Program-made: the position numbers and the translations under genes
Part shown: positions 46,692 to 60,042 of the stretch, piece by piece
Position numbering within the stretch: the first letter of the stretch is position 1
How the letters are laid out: the number at the start of each line of letters is the position of its first letter
From: Plutella xylostella
Taxonomy: Eukaryota > Arthropoda > Insecta > Lepidoptera > Plutellidae
Length of the DNA stretch: 64,000 bases
Reading direction: 5' to 3'
NCBI RefSeq assembly: GCF_932276165.1
Contig: NC_063997.1
Coordinates: forward strand, 2,366,001 to 2,430,000
Notes under the pieces: generated by a model
What the model was told of the DNA's origin: nothing
The model's input: the letters and a program-made list of their open reading frames with translations, nothing else
Database searches by the model: none

Positions 46692-46877
46692 CTAAAGTTT
46701 AAAATATTTCATAATTATCACAAAATTAACGTAACAAGCCGCGACGTATGCGCCGAATAACAACTGCACTACACCAAAACAAAATGCGATCGATAAAAAC
46801 AAACAATCACGTTGTCTATGCGCGATATGATCGATGATGGCGACGACATCCGGCCTGCGCGCACTTCCGGCCGCCAT
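46692..46877 (-). CDS. Candidate small membrane-peptide ORF with promoter-like start (speculative)
   Basis: From ATG 46877 a 61-codon frame reads MAAGSARRPDVVAIIDHIAH and then a 30-residue hydrophobic stretch (LFLSIAFCFGVVQLLFGAYV...). The start sits in ACAATGGCGGCCGGAAGTG, a YY1-like ATGGCGGC next to an ETS-like CCGGAAGT, in a short CpG-rich patch. The frame is also open upstream to 46922. No homologue is recognised and chance is possible; it could also be a first exon with unidentified partners. Confidence 0.2.
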   Translation of the reverse strand: MAAGSARRPDVVAIIDHIAHRQRDCLFLSIAFCFGVVQLLFGAYVAACYVNFVIIMKYFKL

Positions 46878-47063
46878 TGTTCCTGCACCCTCGTTGTCGA
46901 GTACTCTCTGTATTGGCCGCATTGCTCGCCCCTACATCCGCCACCGGTGGTATTAAATCCGAATTATGTAATTAACCATAGTCTATAGACCACCCAATTT
47001 ACCATAAGTAGGTACTTACCTCAATCCGATATCATGCCTATATTATTGGAGATATTTAAATTA

Positions 47064-48277
47064 GGGTAGCAATAAAACGAGTGACTGTAAATTACAGTTC
47101 TAAGTGTCAAAATTAATTAATTTGGGTTATAGAATTACTAAGTGAGCGACTGACTGCGAGTGACGAGAAATCAACAGAACAGCAACTTACAAACATTAAT
47201 TTGAGTTACTTAAAATACAAAATGAGCAGCTTCATAATATTTGAGCGACCTAATATTTGTTTGAGTGTCAACGTTACTTCCTGCATTTTTTTCAATATTT
47301 GGCATATGCATTTTTTATACTGAGCGGCATTTTATCTTAAATGAAGTGTTTCGAATACAAAAACCACTTTGAAAAATACACTAATGAGCAGAGTATAATG
47401 AGCTCACATTTAAAAAATAAAAATAATATGAAATAACTATTTGAAGAAACACTATTCTATTAGTTGAGAAATTTTATTATTGAAATATAAGGGTAATTAA
47501 ATAAAACAATGTACTCCATAAAAATAAAGTAATATGCATGCATTTATTTCAATCAAATGAACAAAAATTTAAATAAGACGCTTCAGTCAACAAAAAAAAA
47601 ACTTGTTATTAATACTAAGAAACATTGATAGGTATGAGGAGCCCTACTACTCATCGTCACTGGTAAATAAGTGCGGGCTTGGACTTATTGGGCCGGCCTC
47701 CTCGTTTTCTTTTTTGTCCAATGGGTATCATTTTGCTTCCAGTGGTGGTGTTGTTAGTTTGAGCCGAATTGATAGCCCCAAAACGTGTTTGCATACATAT
47801 CTATTGAAAAATTCGGGACAGTCGCACGATCCTTTTTGCCAGTGCATTTAAAAATCTGTAGTTTTCATTAAAAAGCGTATCAAAATAAAAAACATAAGCC
47901 CTCAAATAGAATATCAGTATCCAATAATAATTAATAAAGCAGCATACAAAACTTTGCTCAAAGTGAACTTTTTAGTAGTTCGCTAAGTATAACCTCACTT
48001 AGAAAAATCGAATATATCTTAATATTGAAGTTGCCCTCTCTGTATTTCCAGTCGCTCACTTAGTAATTAAGTCGCTCGGATAAAATTTTAATATCTGAAA
48101 TGGATTTATCACAGTCCACTTTTTGTAAGCTCGTTCTGGATTTTATTATAAATCAATATTCGTCGTCAGTTTAGTTAATTTTTCGCTTACTCAAATTCAT
48201 ACCGCTCAAGTTATTAAAACAGTATGTCATCATCAGTCGCAAAGTTTTTTTTTGTTCGCTCGTTTTATAATTCCCCA
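47064..48277 (-). mobile_element. Mutator-like element with SWIM-finger transposase remnant
   Basis: The inverted ends GGGTAGCAATAAAACGAGTG and ...GCTCGTTTTATAATTCCCCA are flanked by TTAAATTA at 47056-47063 and 48278-48285. Counted as 9 bp, one base differs. Subterminal GAGCGAC/GTCGCTC words occur repeatedly in both arms. On the minus strand inside is the SWIM finger remnant at 47847-47657. SWIM fingers close many MULE transposases, which agrees with the duplication length. Confidence 0.7.
47657..47847 (-). pseudogene. MULE transposase C-terminus (SWIM zinc finger), frameshifted
   Basis: The minus strand reads MHWQKGSCDCPEFFNRYVCK then HVLGLSIRLKL, the C-x-C-x8-C-x-H SWIM motif, to a TGA at 47730-47728. 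A frame shift of one base there restores IPIGQKRKRGGRPNKSKPAL, the basic tail usual after the finger, ending with TGA at 47659-47657. A stop also lies directly upstream of the ATG. The catalytic DDE part is absent from the element, so this is a dead fragment. Confidence 0.72.
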
Positions 48278-48285
48278 TTAAATTA

Positions 48286-50081
48286 TGTTTAGGCTTGCAA
48301 GTATCCTATCTGTCTTCGTTCACTCTCCTTCTATAGCTCGGGATTACTTAATCGTAAAAGCTCTCTTCTGAAAAAGATTTTCGAAACGACTGAAAAAGTT
48401 AGTGACTTGCATACTCTATCATAGTTTAGGCAGCTAAATATTTAATTACTCCTAAGTTTAATCTTTGATATTCCCGTAAAACAATATTTGCTACCAGCCG
48501 CTGTTTTAATATCAGTGAACTACATTTATAATACAATCGCTGCTTATTTCTAATGCCAACATGCCCTGGCAGGTGCGCGGGCGCACGTGCGGCGCAGGTT
48601 TAGCTCCCCTCTCCCTCCTGGGATCAAGTTAATAGAGTCTGCAGAGAAAAAAACACTTATTGGAATGTCTTAGTTTGCCACAAACTCATTACATTTTTGT
48701 CCGAAGGATTTGGGGTAAGGAGAATGGCTTAGGAAACTGGAAGCTATTTGTTATTCTGTGGAATAAAGCTTTTGTAATCCAATTTTTTCGTACTTTTACA
48801 TACATACATACTTGTTTTCTGGGGGGTAGCCAGAGAATATGGACCTCCACGTGCCACGGTCCTAGCATACATAATTATACGCTGGTCGGTTACTGAAACA
48901 CCTAATGTGGCTCTAATTTTTCAACGAGCGAGCTTAAAAACCACGTAAATTAATATTAAATTTAATTCAGCTATGTTTATATCTTTCGAATGCCACTCTT
49001 CACGGTTCCTTCCACACACAACGGCACCCATTCTTACCGCTACAACTACCGACCAACAAAAGAGCAGAACTAGACTAACTAGTCCGTCGCACAATGCTAC
49101 CAGTCACAATAAGCAGTAATGTGGGACCAGGCGGTGGAAATGAGAACTAAGCTGATTTAATCACTGAATCTGGTTTATTTTAGTTACAACATCTTTTATT
49201 AAATAATTTATGTTTGAGCACAACTGCATTTTGTAAATCCTCCATTCATCCCGTCAAACTTCCTTTCATAGACAATCGATGCTTTCTTCCTTTCTTCACA
49301 CACTCTGTTCATCCAAATAATAATAAATGATAATGCTCCATTCCTACAGTAATATACACTCGTAGGTAGTAGTAGCGGTACAATGATCACGACACTCGAC
49401 ACTCCTCCTCCTTCTACATCATCATACAGGGTGAAAAAGAGAAATTGAATGATCTGAATAGTCAGAGATAAGTGCAAGGTGTACCTACATCAGAATACGT
49501 AGAGGTGGTGTTGCTAAAAGATGAGAGTACCTATATACCTCTTATTATTTAGGAAGACAACACAGTTATAAAACAAGATACTTATGTATTTGTAAGAACT
49601 GAATGGATGAGGATCACAGAATGATCTGGGCAAGAGATTTTTTCCAGTAGTGAACATTAATTGTAGGCAGATCATGACGGACAGATCCTTATAAATGTAA
49701 ATGTATGTAAACCTGTCTCCAAGAGGAATGTAATACCCTGTAGGTGACCACCTACAGTTAGTCATCATTGTCACACTACTCGGTAGTAACTGCCTAGCTT
49801 TGTTTTGCTTTGTGTTTGATAATTAGATCGTATACTTGACTTTAGATCGTATACTTGACACTGAGCCGTGTAGTTACACAGTACACACAGTAGAGTTTCA
49901 TTTAAATTAAATACAACAAATGTAGAGATGAATACCAAGAAAGGTCCCGATCTGCCCCGCTCTCACATATCACCTATATCACCTCTAAAGGAAATTTCAG
50001 TAGGCATCAAGATCATTCATTCGAAATCAATTGAATGAATATCAATGCTTGGATTGTGTATTTATTGAAAATTCTTTATAA
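48286..50081. other. Intergenic or intronic DNA, no supported gene
   Basis: AT-rich, with a short GC-rich patch at 48560-48625 and small TACATACA runs. The open frames found are short and without domains. Confidence 0.35.
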
Positions 50082-50750
50082 AAAACCGGCCAAGTGCGAG
50101 TCGGGCTCGCGCACAAAGGGTTCCGTAGCAGCAAATATAATAAACTTATTATACAATACTGTAGTATATTTTTTGATCTATCTTATAAGGTTCAGCCATC
50201 GTTTTCAGTGTAAGCACAATAACTTAACGAAAATTACAGTTAAATCAACCTATCTCAAAAACTATAAGAGATACTTTGATCAAACCAAAAATCGTTGAAA
50301 GAGTTAATTAGCATGCATCACCTCTATTTTTTTTAGAATTTTATACCCCGTAGTTATAAAAATAGAGGGGGGGGGACATACTTTTTACGACTTTGAGAGC
50401 TGATATCTCAAAAACCGTTCACTTTAAGAAAAATGTTTTTTAGAAAACTTTATATCATTTTAAAAGACCTTTCCATTGATACCCCACACGGGTATGTACA
50501 TCGAAAAAAATAATTTCATCCCTCAGTTACATGTATGGGGGGCCCCACCCCCAATTATTTTTTTTACTATTTAGTATCATATTTTTGTAGCGGTTCATAC
50601 AACACATATTCCCATCAAATTTTATCACTGTAGTACTTATAGTTTCCGAGTAAATCGGCTGTGACAGACGGACAGACGGACAGACGGACAGACGGACATG
50701 ACGAAACTATAAGGGTTCCGTTTTTGCCATTTTGGCTACGGAACCCTAAA
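50082..50750 (+). repeat. Unclassified interspersed repeat, longer copy
   Basis: It starts AAAACCGGCCAAGTGCGAGT with CGGGCTCGCGCACAAAGGGT next, and ends with a hairpin GGTTCCGTTTTTGCC...GGCTACGGAACCCTAAAAA after a (CGGACAGA)n run. A near-identical copy in opposite orientation lies at 63196-63757 and lacks about 105 bp near its start. There is no coding frame. The 3' hairpin plus microsatellite architecture is typical of non-autonomous elements; the class is not assigned. Confidence 0.75.
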
Positions 50751-50869
50751 AATCAGCTGGGCTCAACAGCGTCTAAACACAGCGTCCATCTGCCGGTTTC
50801 CCGCCCCTTAATTCGCCGCCATGACACTTCATCCGTTGGACAAAACGTACATGGATTAATACGTTCTTG

Positions 50870-50990
50870 CGCACAATCGGCCGGAAGCGGAAGGCGCGTT
50901 TCGCGAGCTCGCGGTGAATTCGGCGACAGCTGTGCGCGCGCGCCGCCGCGCCGGCCGCCGCCGCCGCCGCCAGCTGCCCGCCTGTAATAG
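50870..50990. other. CpG-rich patch with GCC trinucleotide run
   Basis: Dense CpG, including a (GCC)n run at 50940-50980 and a GCCGGAAGCGGAAGG purine block. It is promoter- or exon-like in composition but no start, splice site or partner could be assigned. It adjoins MITE A copy 8. Confidence 0.3.
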
Positions 50991-51017
50991 GTCACTTCCT
51001 CCACTTCACGTGTCTGG

Positions 51018-51242
51018 GGGGTTACTCTATGCTAACCAAAAACGTACTGAGTGCTGTGGCTAACCGCTGCAGCGGCTAGATCCACTCCTCCATGGATCCC
51101 TGATGTCAGACTGCCGTAATTTATGACCGAGTCGTCGAGAGCTACAGGTCACTACGTGACCAAAAACGAACGAACGAGAGCTTTCGGTGCTCGCGCATCC
51201 ACGCTCCGAAACTCAGTTTTTCGTCATATAGAGTGAACCCCT
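51018..51242. mobile_element. MITE family A copy 8, with internal expansion
   Basis: GGGTTACTCTATGCTAACCA on the left and TCGTCATATAGAGTGAACCC on the right match the family. A central insert of about 90 bp (CTGCAGCGGCTAGATCC...) is absent from other copies. CTGG precedes it. Confidence 0.7.
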
Positions 51243-52152
51243 TGCACCACGATCAGAGAACGAAGCTTTCGGGGGTGGCTGACCGTAAAGTGGTTAAAAA
51301 AGTTTAACCCCTATTTAATTTTGTTGTTGAAGTTGAAAGCCTCTACTGTTGAAGGGCTAGAAATGTGCAATACCGATGGATAGAAATAGGAAGGGGTTGC
51401 TCCATAATTATGGCTGCTATTGAATATTTATCTTTATTTACCTTCATCGTGTCCTACAAAAGCTCACCTCAAACAGATAGTATGTATTTTTAGCCTAGTT
51501 ATGATATAAAAAGCTGTGTGTATTTTGAGATGTCGCACGGGGGCGGCACTCGCAATACTTCCGTCGATTTATCACCTGGATTACAAAAAATGATCCCCAA
51601 AAGATATCCCTGCGGGGATAATTGAGAAAAAATGGTTATATTTAATTTTAGATCAGAAACCGCTGACAACTGCAACTCATTTGCCTCTCCCGTGTGGCAA
51701 GGAGATAATATTAGTCACTGAAGGAGCAAAAACCTTTCAGCATCGTGTGCCGCCACGCTACAGCCTCCTGTATTTGTATTTATAACCGTTTGATTGTTTT
51801 CAGCGCAGCCGGAAGTCACCCGTGCAGATGTTTCAGTTTTTTCGATCGCTTCTGAAATAGCAGTAGAGGTAGAACATCTGAAGGGGTATCCTCTCCGTTG
51901 ACAAATAGCTCGTGTATTCGTTCGGATAGTCGTTTATTAATCACGTCGTTTTCAGGCAAAGGGAGTGTAATAAAGCTCTGTAATCTATTTTGTTGGCAGG
52001 ACCGCCGCCCGCCGGAAATGTGCTGCTTCTTAGAAGTTTCATTTCCACAGCATTATATGGTTTTGACGAGCGTATTAACTTCGTAATAAATTAAGTCGCG
52101 GTCTAAACTTATACTAGACGATATACTGAAATTTCCAAGCGAAATAGGAAGG

Positions 52153-53182
52153 AGTCGTTCGTCAAGTCGCGCGCCTTAGACTCGCGCGCCACGCGCGAGT
52201 TGCCCCTCCCGTATTTACCTACTTTTTTTGTCGTCAACTCGTTCGACTGTGAAAATATGTAGAGTCAGCCGCAAAAGTTATAATTTATTATGCTTAGGTA
52301 ACTACTTAAAATGTATAGGGTATTTTATATTACTTTACTTTAAAATAAAATCAGTAATTAATCTCGCTTGGCAAACTGTTCTCTTTGAACACCTCCAAAC
52401 ACAGGAACCATTTTTATTTGTCCGTTCTTTGTTATATATTTATAACCTGCACGAAGCAGTACCGACTTTCCTTGCTGGGATGTTATGATTTTATATGCAG
52501 TTTTATTACTAGATAGACCTGCTTGCGATGAACTTTCTGAAAGTAATTGTTACAGTTAGGTATCTCTCTTTGACGAATAAAATAAACGAAATTTGTTTAA
52601 TTTTTTTGTGCTAATTCGATATTTAACATAACGGTAACACAAAGAAAACGTAACACTGTGTTTATATTACGGCAAAGTAGACTTGGTAATATAGTAAAGT
52701 TAATTTATTTAAGGGTTACCCCTCAATACATCAAAATCAGTAAAAACTGCCACATTTTAATATTTTTGTACTGTACTGTAGCCTGTAAGTAATGCACTGT
52801 ACATCTCTAAACGGGTTTTTGCAACAAAAACTTGAAGGAAATAGCTATGACAGGTAAAATTTGCGCACGGGATGAGAGAGATAGCAAACTTGGGTATCAT
52901 GCGTCATAGGTCACATCTCCTTTTGCCTCATTCCGCACTTCCAACATAGGCTTTATTGTATCTTTATCCCGAAATCAAAGCATCTACTTTAATGACGACT
53001 GTCTAGTCGGTACCTTCTTATGCTAATCAGCCAGGGAGACAATATTTAATTATATTTTTTAGTTTCAATGCGTTTGCATCTGACCGTACTTTACATGGGC
53101 ACGCGAGTTGACGATATAAAAAAACAGAAGATACCAACTCGCGCGTGGCGCGAGTCTAAGGCGCGCGACTTGACGAACGACT
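52153..53182. mobile_element. DNA element with about 47-bp GC-rich inverted repeats
   Basis: AGTCGTTCGTCAAGTCGCGC at 52153 runs through CTTAGACTCGCGCG...GCGAGTTG. Its reverse complement ends at 53182 with one 2-bp length difference. Each terminus contains a further small palindrome (ACTCGCGCG...CGCGAGT). The AT-rich 0.9-kb interior has no transposase frame; a target duplication was not evident. Confidence 0.65.
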
Positions 53183-53804
53183 ATGTTACGTGTTGAATTA
53201 GTCATGTTTTACTGAAGCTAAAGGTGTTCATTGGTTTTAAGCTTTTCAGTCAAGCGGATACATTTCTGTAAATCTTTAGATCCGTATTAAAAGTATAACA
53301 CACATGTAAAGTAATACGATTACTCGGTGGGGTTCTAGTTTACCGTATGTCTGAAGGGTTATTCCTCTCTGTGGCTTTTTTAAAGACTGGTGAAAGTTTT
53401 TATACTTAACTGTAGTATAGTTATAAATTAAGTTTGTTCATGTACTGCTGTTACAAGCTAGCTATTTTTATCAGTATCATCAATATTTTGAAATAATAAC
53501 GTTTATTAAAAAATTACAATTTTGTTTGACAGTGCCATACCGGAATGGTTTGTCTTGGCATAAACTTGGCTACTTTTTAGCAAATTCAACAGACTTGAAG
53601 GAGAAGGTATCGTGTTCGACAATACTCTTTCATCTCAACAAAGTTGCTTTTCGCGTCTGTCTGTATCTTTGTATGTACCTACCTAAGTATGCTTAGATTT
53701 TTAAAACTACAGAATGAATTTCGAAGCGGATTTTAAAATACCTAGATAGAGTGATTAAAGAGAAAGGAAACGAAATATACGAAGTTCGCGGGAAAATATA
53801 GTTA

Positions 53805-53880
53805 TAGCTGCCGGCGCGGCGGTGAAGCCCCAAAAAGGCCACGCGCCGCCGCCGCCGCCGCGGACCTCCTGCCCTTCCGG
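53805..53880. repeat. Short CpG-rich patch with (GCC)n run
   Basis: CTGCCGGCGCGGCGG followed by CGCCGCCGCCGCCGCCG. Isolated in AT-rich sequence, with no supported exon. Confidence 0.4.
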
Positions 53881-54570
53881 TCTACTTATTGGGGAATCCT
53901 TCCGAAGAAGTGCACCAAATGCCATTTATAATGCATCAAACTTAGCAAAAGATATTCTTCGATTTTGTCATTGGCTGAAATCATCATTTACCTACGTACT
54001 TACTACTTACCATCCAATTTTTTATTTCGACAGTGCAAGATTTTGATTTTCTGCCTAGAGTCCACTCCTATATCAATCTAAACTTGCACAAATGGCTAAT
54101 GTTTGAAAAAAATAATTGTAACGATTGGCCATCAGATACTATGTTGTGTCCTCTTTAATCCCATTACACAGTTTCTCGGAAGCCCGTGTAAAGTGAGATA
54201 AACCTATTTGAGCTATTTTAGAAACAGCTTTTACCAATGTAATCCTATTGTATTTATCTGGCAACACCATTGTCGTGGCACAGAATAACGCCTGCGTCTT
54301 TGTCTCTTATCTGTGGTGATCACAGAACAGATTATCCTATAATAGGCCGTATAGGTATTATTGAAGGATTTAGTAATTCGATCCAATTTGTTTATGTTTC
54401 ACTTATCGATGTTTCCACCTTTTTTCGTTAACTGTATCTCTTAGATCAAGGTTGTGTTCTATTGATCTTATTTGGGGCTATTTAGCCAAATAATTATTAG
54501 ATACTGAAAATTCAGTCAGGTAGTAACTCTACCTATAAAGTATGGCAGATAATCCATTATTCATATGCAT

Positions 54571-57099
<2,529 letters not shown>

Positions 57100-57260
57100 T
57101 ATGAGCTGTCTAATTAATTGCGAATCAACCATTCACAATCGCAAAAAATACAGCTCCTGGCACATTATAATATATAGGTAGAAAAAAAAGGTAGAAAACA
57201 TGTACACAACAACTAACTAGCCGACTCTACCACATGGCTCTACCACTCAGATGTACTCAG

Positions 57261-57435
57261 GGGAGTCACTCTGTAAATCGACGAACAAACGAACGAGAAT
57301 TGTTGCAGTTTTGATTTTCCACAGTTTCGGAGCGCTGAACTACGGTTCTATCTCGTTGTATTAAGCGTGCCGATTGAGTGACAATACTCAATTCTCGTTC
57401 GTTCGTCGATTTACTACGAAAGCTGAATAGGTCCC
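57261..57435. mobile_element. MITE family A copy 9 (variant ends)
   Basis: GGGAGTCACTCTGTAAATCG and ...GAATAGGTCC bound it, with CAG on the left and CTG on the right. It has extended complementary arms (AATCGACGAAC / GTTCGTCGATT) and the internal GTTCTATCTCGTTGTATTAA word, so it can fold more fully than other copies. Confidence 0.65.
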
Positions 57436-58072
57436 CTGAAATGTGCCATCGCGTGTCAGCAACGGGTTACTCGGCCGTGTGCTGTGGAGCTATTTATTAT
57501 GAAACGTATGACGGCGGACCAGGGCGGGCGGGCCAGGGCGGGTCAACGGCTGGGCGGCACACATAGGTAGCCCAGACTTATGCGGCTTAAACACGCGCAC
57601 GCATCAATAAACCTACAATTAAATAATCCCAATAGGAATAGGAAGGTAGGCAGACTACAAATCATAAAATTGAAATATCTACATGAAAGAACTCATTAAA
57701 AAAAATTACACGTAAAAATACTAAATGCTACTTACTACAAATATGTATGAGAGGTTTCCACGTTCAAAATATATTAAGTACCTACACAATAATTTAACGT
57801 TACACTTGGGAGAGTTGGGAGCTTCATGAATACCTATTACCTACGACCCTAAAACACGTCCCTATAATCCAGTTTACGACTAAAGGAAATTAAGAGACTT
57901 GGCTCTTCGGTAAATACATCGCTGACTACTCATTACCGCATTTCATTTCATTAGCGCTAGAAGGAATCCGAGAAAAAGCGTAGCATTCCTGCCTTTACAC
58001 CTGCAGCCGGCGTGTGAACCAGGCGCCAGTCTGCAGGCAGTGGATAATTACCCTAGCTCATATCAATCCTAA

Positions 58073-58288
58073 TCCTAACTAATATTATATAGTAAATGCG
58101 AAAGTAACTGTGTCTGTCTGTCTGTCGGTCTGTTACTCTTTCACGCCAAAACTACTCAACGAATTTGAATGAAATTTGGTATAAGTACATATGGTCTAGA
58201 CCCTGAGAAAGAACATAGACTACTTTTTATTCCGGAATTCCCACGGGAAAACTTTTTAAGGCGAAACGAAGCTCGCGGGAACAGCTAG
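58073..58288 (+). mobile_element. Short Helitron, full-length copy
   Basis: It starts TCCTAACTAATATTATATAG after A and ends GGGAACAGCTAG before T, the canonical Helitron boundaries. It contains the (TGTC)n run and GTTACTCTTTCACGCC, as in the copy at 14238-14460. Confidence 0.82.
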
Positions 58289-59785
58289 TTCTAAAGTAAA
58301 TCATAGACAAACTTTTGAAAGTCATTGAAACGTTTGGAGCGTGAGTGCTGGAAAGCTCGAAAGCTCGGTAAAAAATTGTTGCCTTCTTTTGAATTTATAC
58401 AAATAAGTAAAGTATTCTTAGTTCCACTTATTTAATAACTTGGATAAGTGGAATACATACTAAGTATGTATTTACTAGCACACACATTTTCATTATTTTG
58501 GCAAGATTTTGGCCCTTAGGTACATCGGTAGTTGACTTTTATTTCACCCCTTTATTATACCTAGGCACCTTTATTTTCCAAGTAAATAAATAACCTAACA
58601 TACGGTTTTGTAGAAGGTAATTGTTTCTTATGCTCCTATAACATTAATAACCTGTAATAAAAATATTAATGAAATATAATCACACAACTAGTAATTTTCA
58701 AGACCTATGTTTTTGCATAAAATTTTATTAGTACGTAACTTTTTAGTATAGTAGTTGTAGGTATAGAGTCTTTTTATAGTTTTTCTTTGTAAATTTCAAT
58801 TTTACCTGACTTAACTGCGGTAAGTAATCTAATTATAAATAACGTATACTTGCCTAGTTGTAACAGTTGAACCGACGTAAGTACATAAATTCTACTTGAG
58901 CTTGATTTAAGGTAATGCGGGTTTTGTGATAACAATACGAGTGTCGCCAGGTAGTAGGTTATACATTTTATAGGTACAACCTTAGCAATAGCTACTTACC
59001 TTTTATATTACTTACCGTAAAATTATGTACCTATCCATTGGCCAAAGTTTCGTCCTTGCACTTTTTATAGTAGGGTTGTATTTCACAGAGGTACAAAGTT
59101 ACCTAATTTACGAAGATATAATTATGTTCAATGTCATGCCGATGTTTTATTTGCTTTTATTGGCAGTTAATAAATACCTATATGACGAAACTTTGTTGTC
59201 CCATTCATTATCACTTTCTTTGAATGGCATTCTTCCATTTACGACATCATAATTGATGCAACATTGTTTATAGAACCTAACACGGGCGACGCAAGCGAAA
59301 GCTTCCTCTGCCGACTATCGGCAGGGAAAACGTGGGAGCAATTATCTTACACATAGCTTGTACATACCTGTCGATAAAAGATGAAAGTAAACACTAGATA
59401 TCTGATCTACGATTCTACATTAACTCTCTTGGGATAACAAACATGTAAAATGCAACATTGTCTCTCATACATTATAGCGAATAGTCGTAGAAAAACAAAT
59501 GAAAATCGTGCGTTTTCGCCTCGAGATTGACAATCCGTCGCATTGTGTTCAGAAAACGGGAAAAACTAAAAAAGCAGATCAAATGACAATGCGTTCTTAC
59601 ATATACATATCTATTAAGTATATCTAATGCATAAAACGTGATAAGAATTCAGACATCAAGAGACACCTCTATGAAATGACAATTGCCCGCAAAAAGCCAG
59701 TCTATCAGAGATTAATCTGAAAGTATAATAGAGGAAAGAACTAACCAGACTGTTGGCTGATGCATGCAGCGGGCTGAGTGGTTGG
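58289..59785. other. Intergenic or intronic DNA, no supported gene
   Basis: AT-rich sequence; a GTGGAATACATACTAAGTATGT-like palindromic stretch near 58445 is the only structure noticed. Confidence 0.35.
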
Positions 59786-60042
59786 AGGGCACTCTACAGG
59801 ACAGGATGTTGCAAAAAGGGTTTCGCGAATTTTGAAATTTTGATTTCAGTTTCGGGCTTAGATATAACATGCATGCTGCACATGCTGGTTCCGGCTTAGT
59901 ATACCCTTTTTGCAACACCCTGTATATGACGAAAAACTGAGTTTCGGATAGCTGCTGCGCGAACCAGGACTCTATTTCGTTGTACGTGCCATTTGCACGA
60001 CAGCTCCCGTTCGCTAGTTTTTCGTCAGTATAAAGTAACCCC
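59786..60042. mobile_element. MITE family A copy 10, interrupted by MITE B
   Basis: AGGGCACTCTA at 59786 resumes after the insertion as TATATGACGAAAAACTGAG and ends GTATAAAGTAACCCC, with TTGG and CTGG flanks. Removing the insert and one TA recreates the family word CTCTATATGACG exactly. Confidence 0.82.
59797..59922. mobile_element. MITE family B copy 2, inserted in MITE A
   Basis: CAGGACAGGATGTTGCAAAA to ...TTTTTGCAACACCCTG is flanked by TA (59795-59796 and 59923-59924). The undisturbed family A sequence elsewhere gives direct proof of the insertion site and the TA duplication. Confidence 0.85.

Noticed and set aside
50753..51004. 83-codon Gly-rich minus-strand ORF in the CpG patch
   Set aside because: The glycine run is a GCC repeat read on the other strand and no splice or start context supports it.
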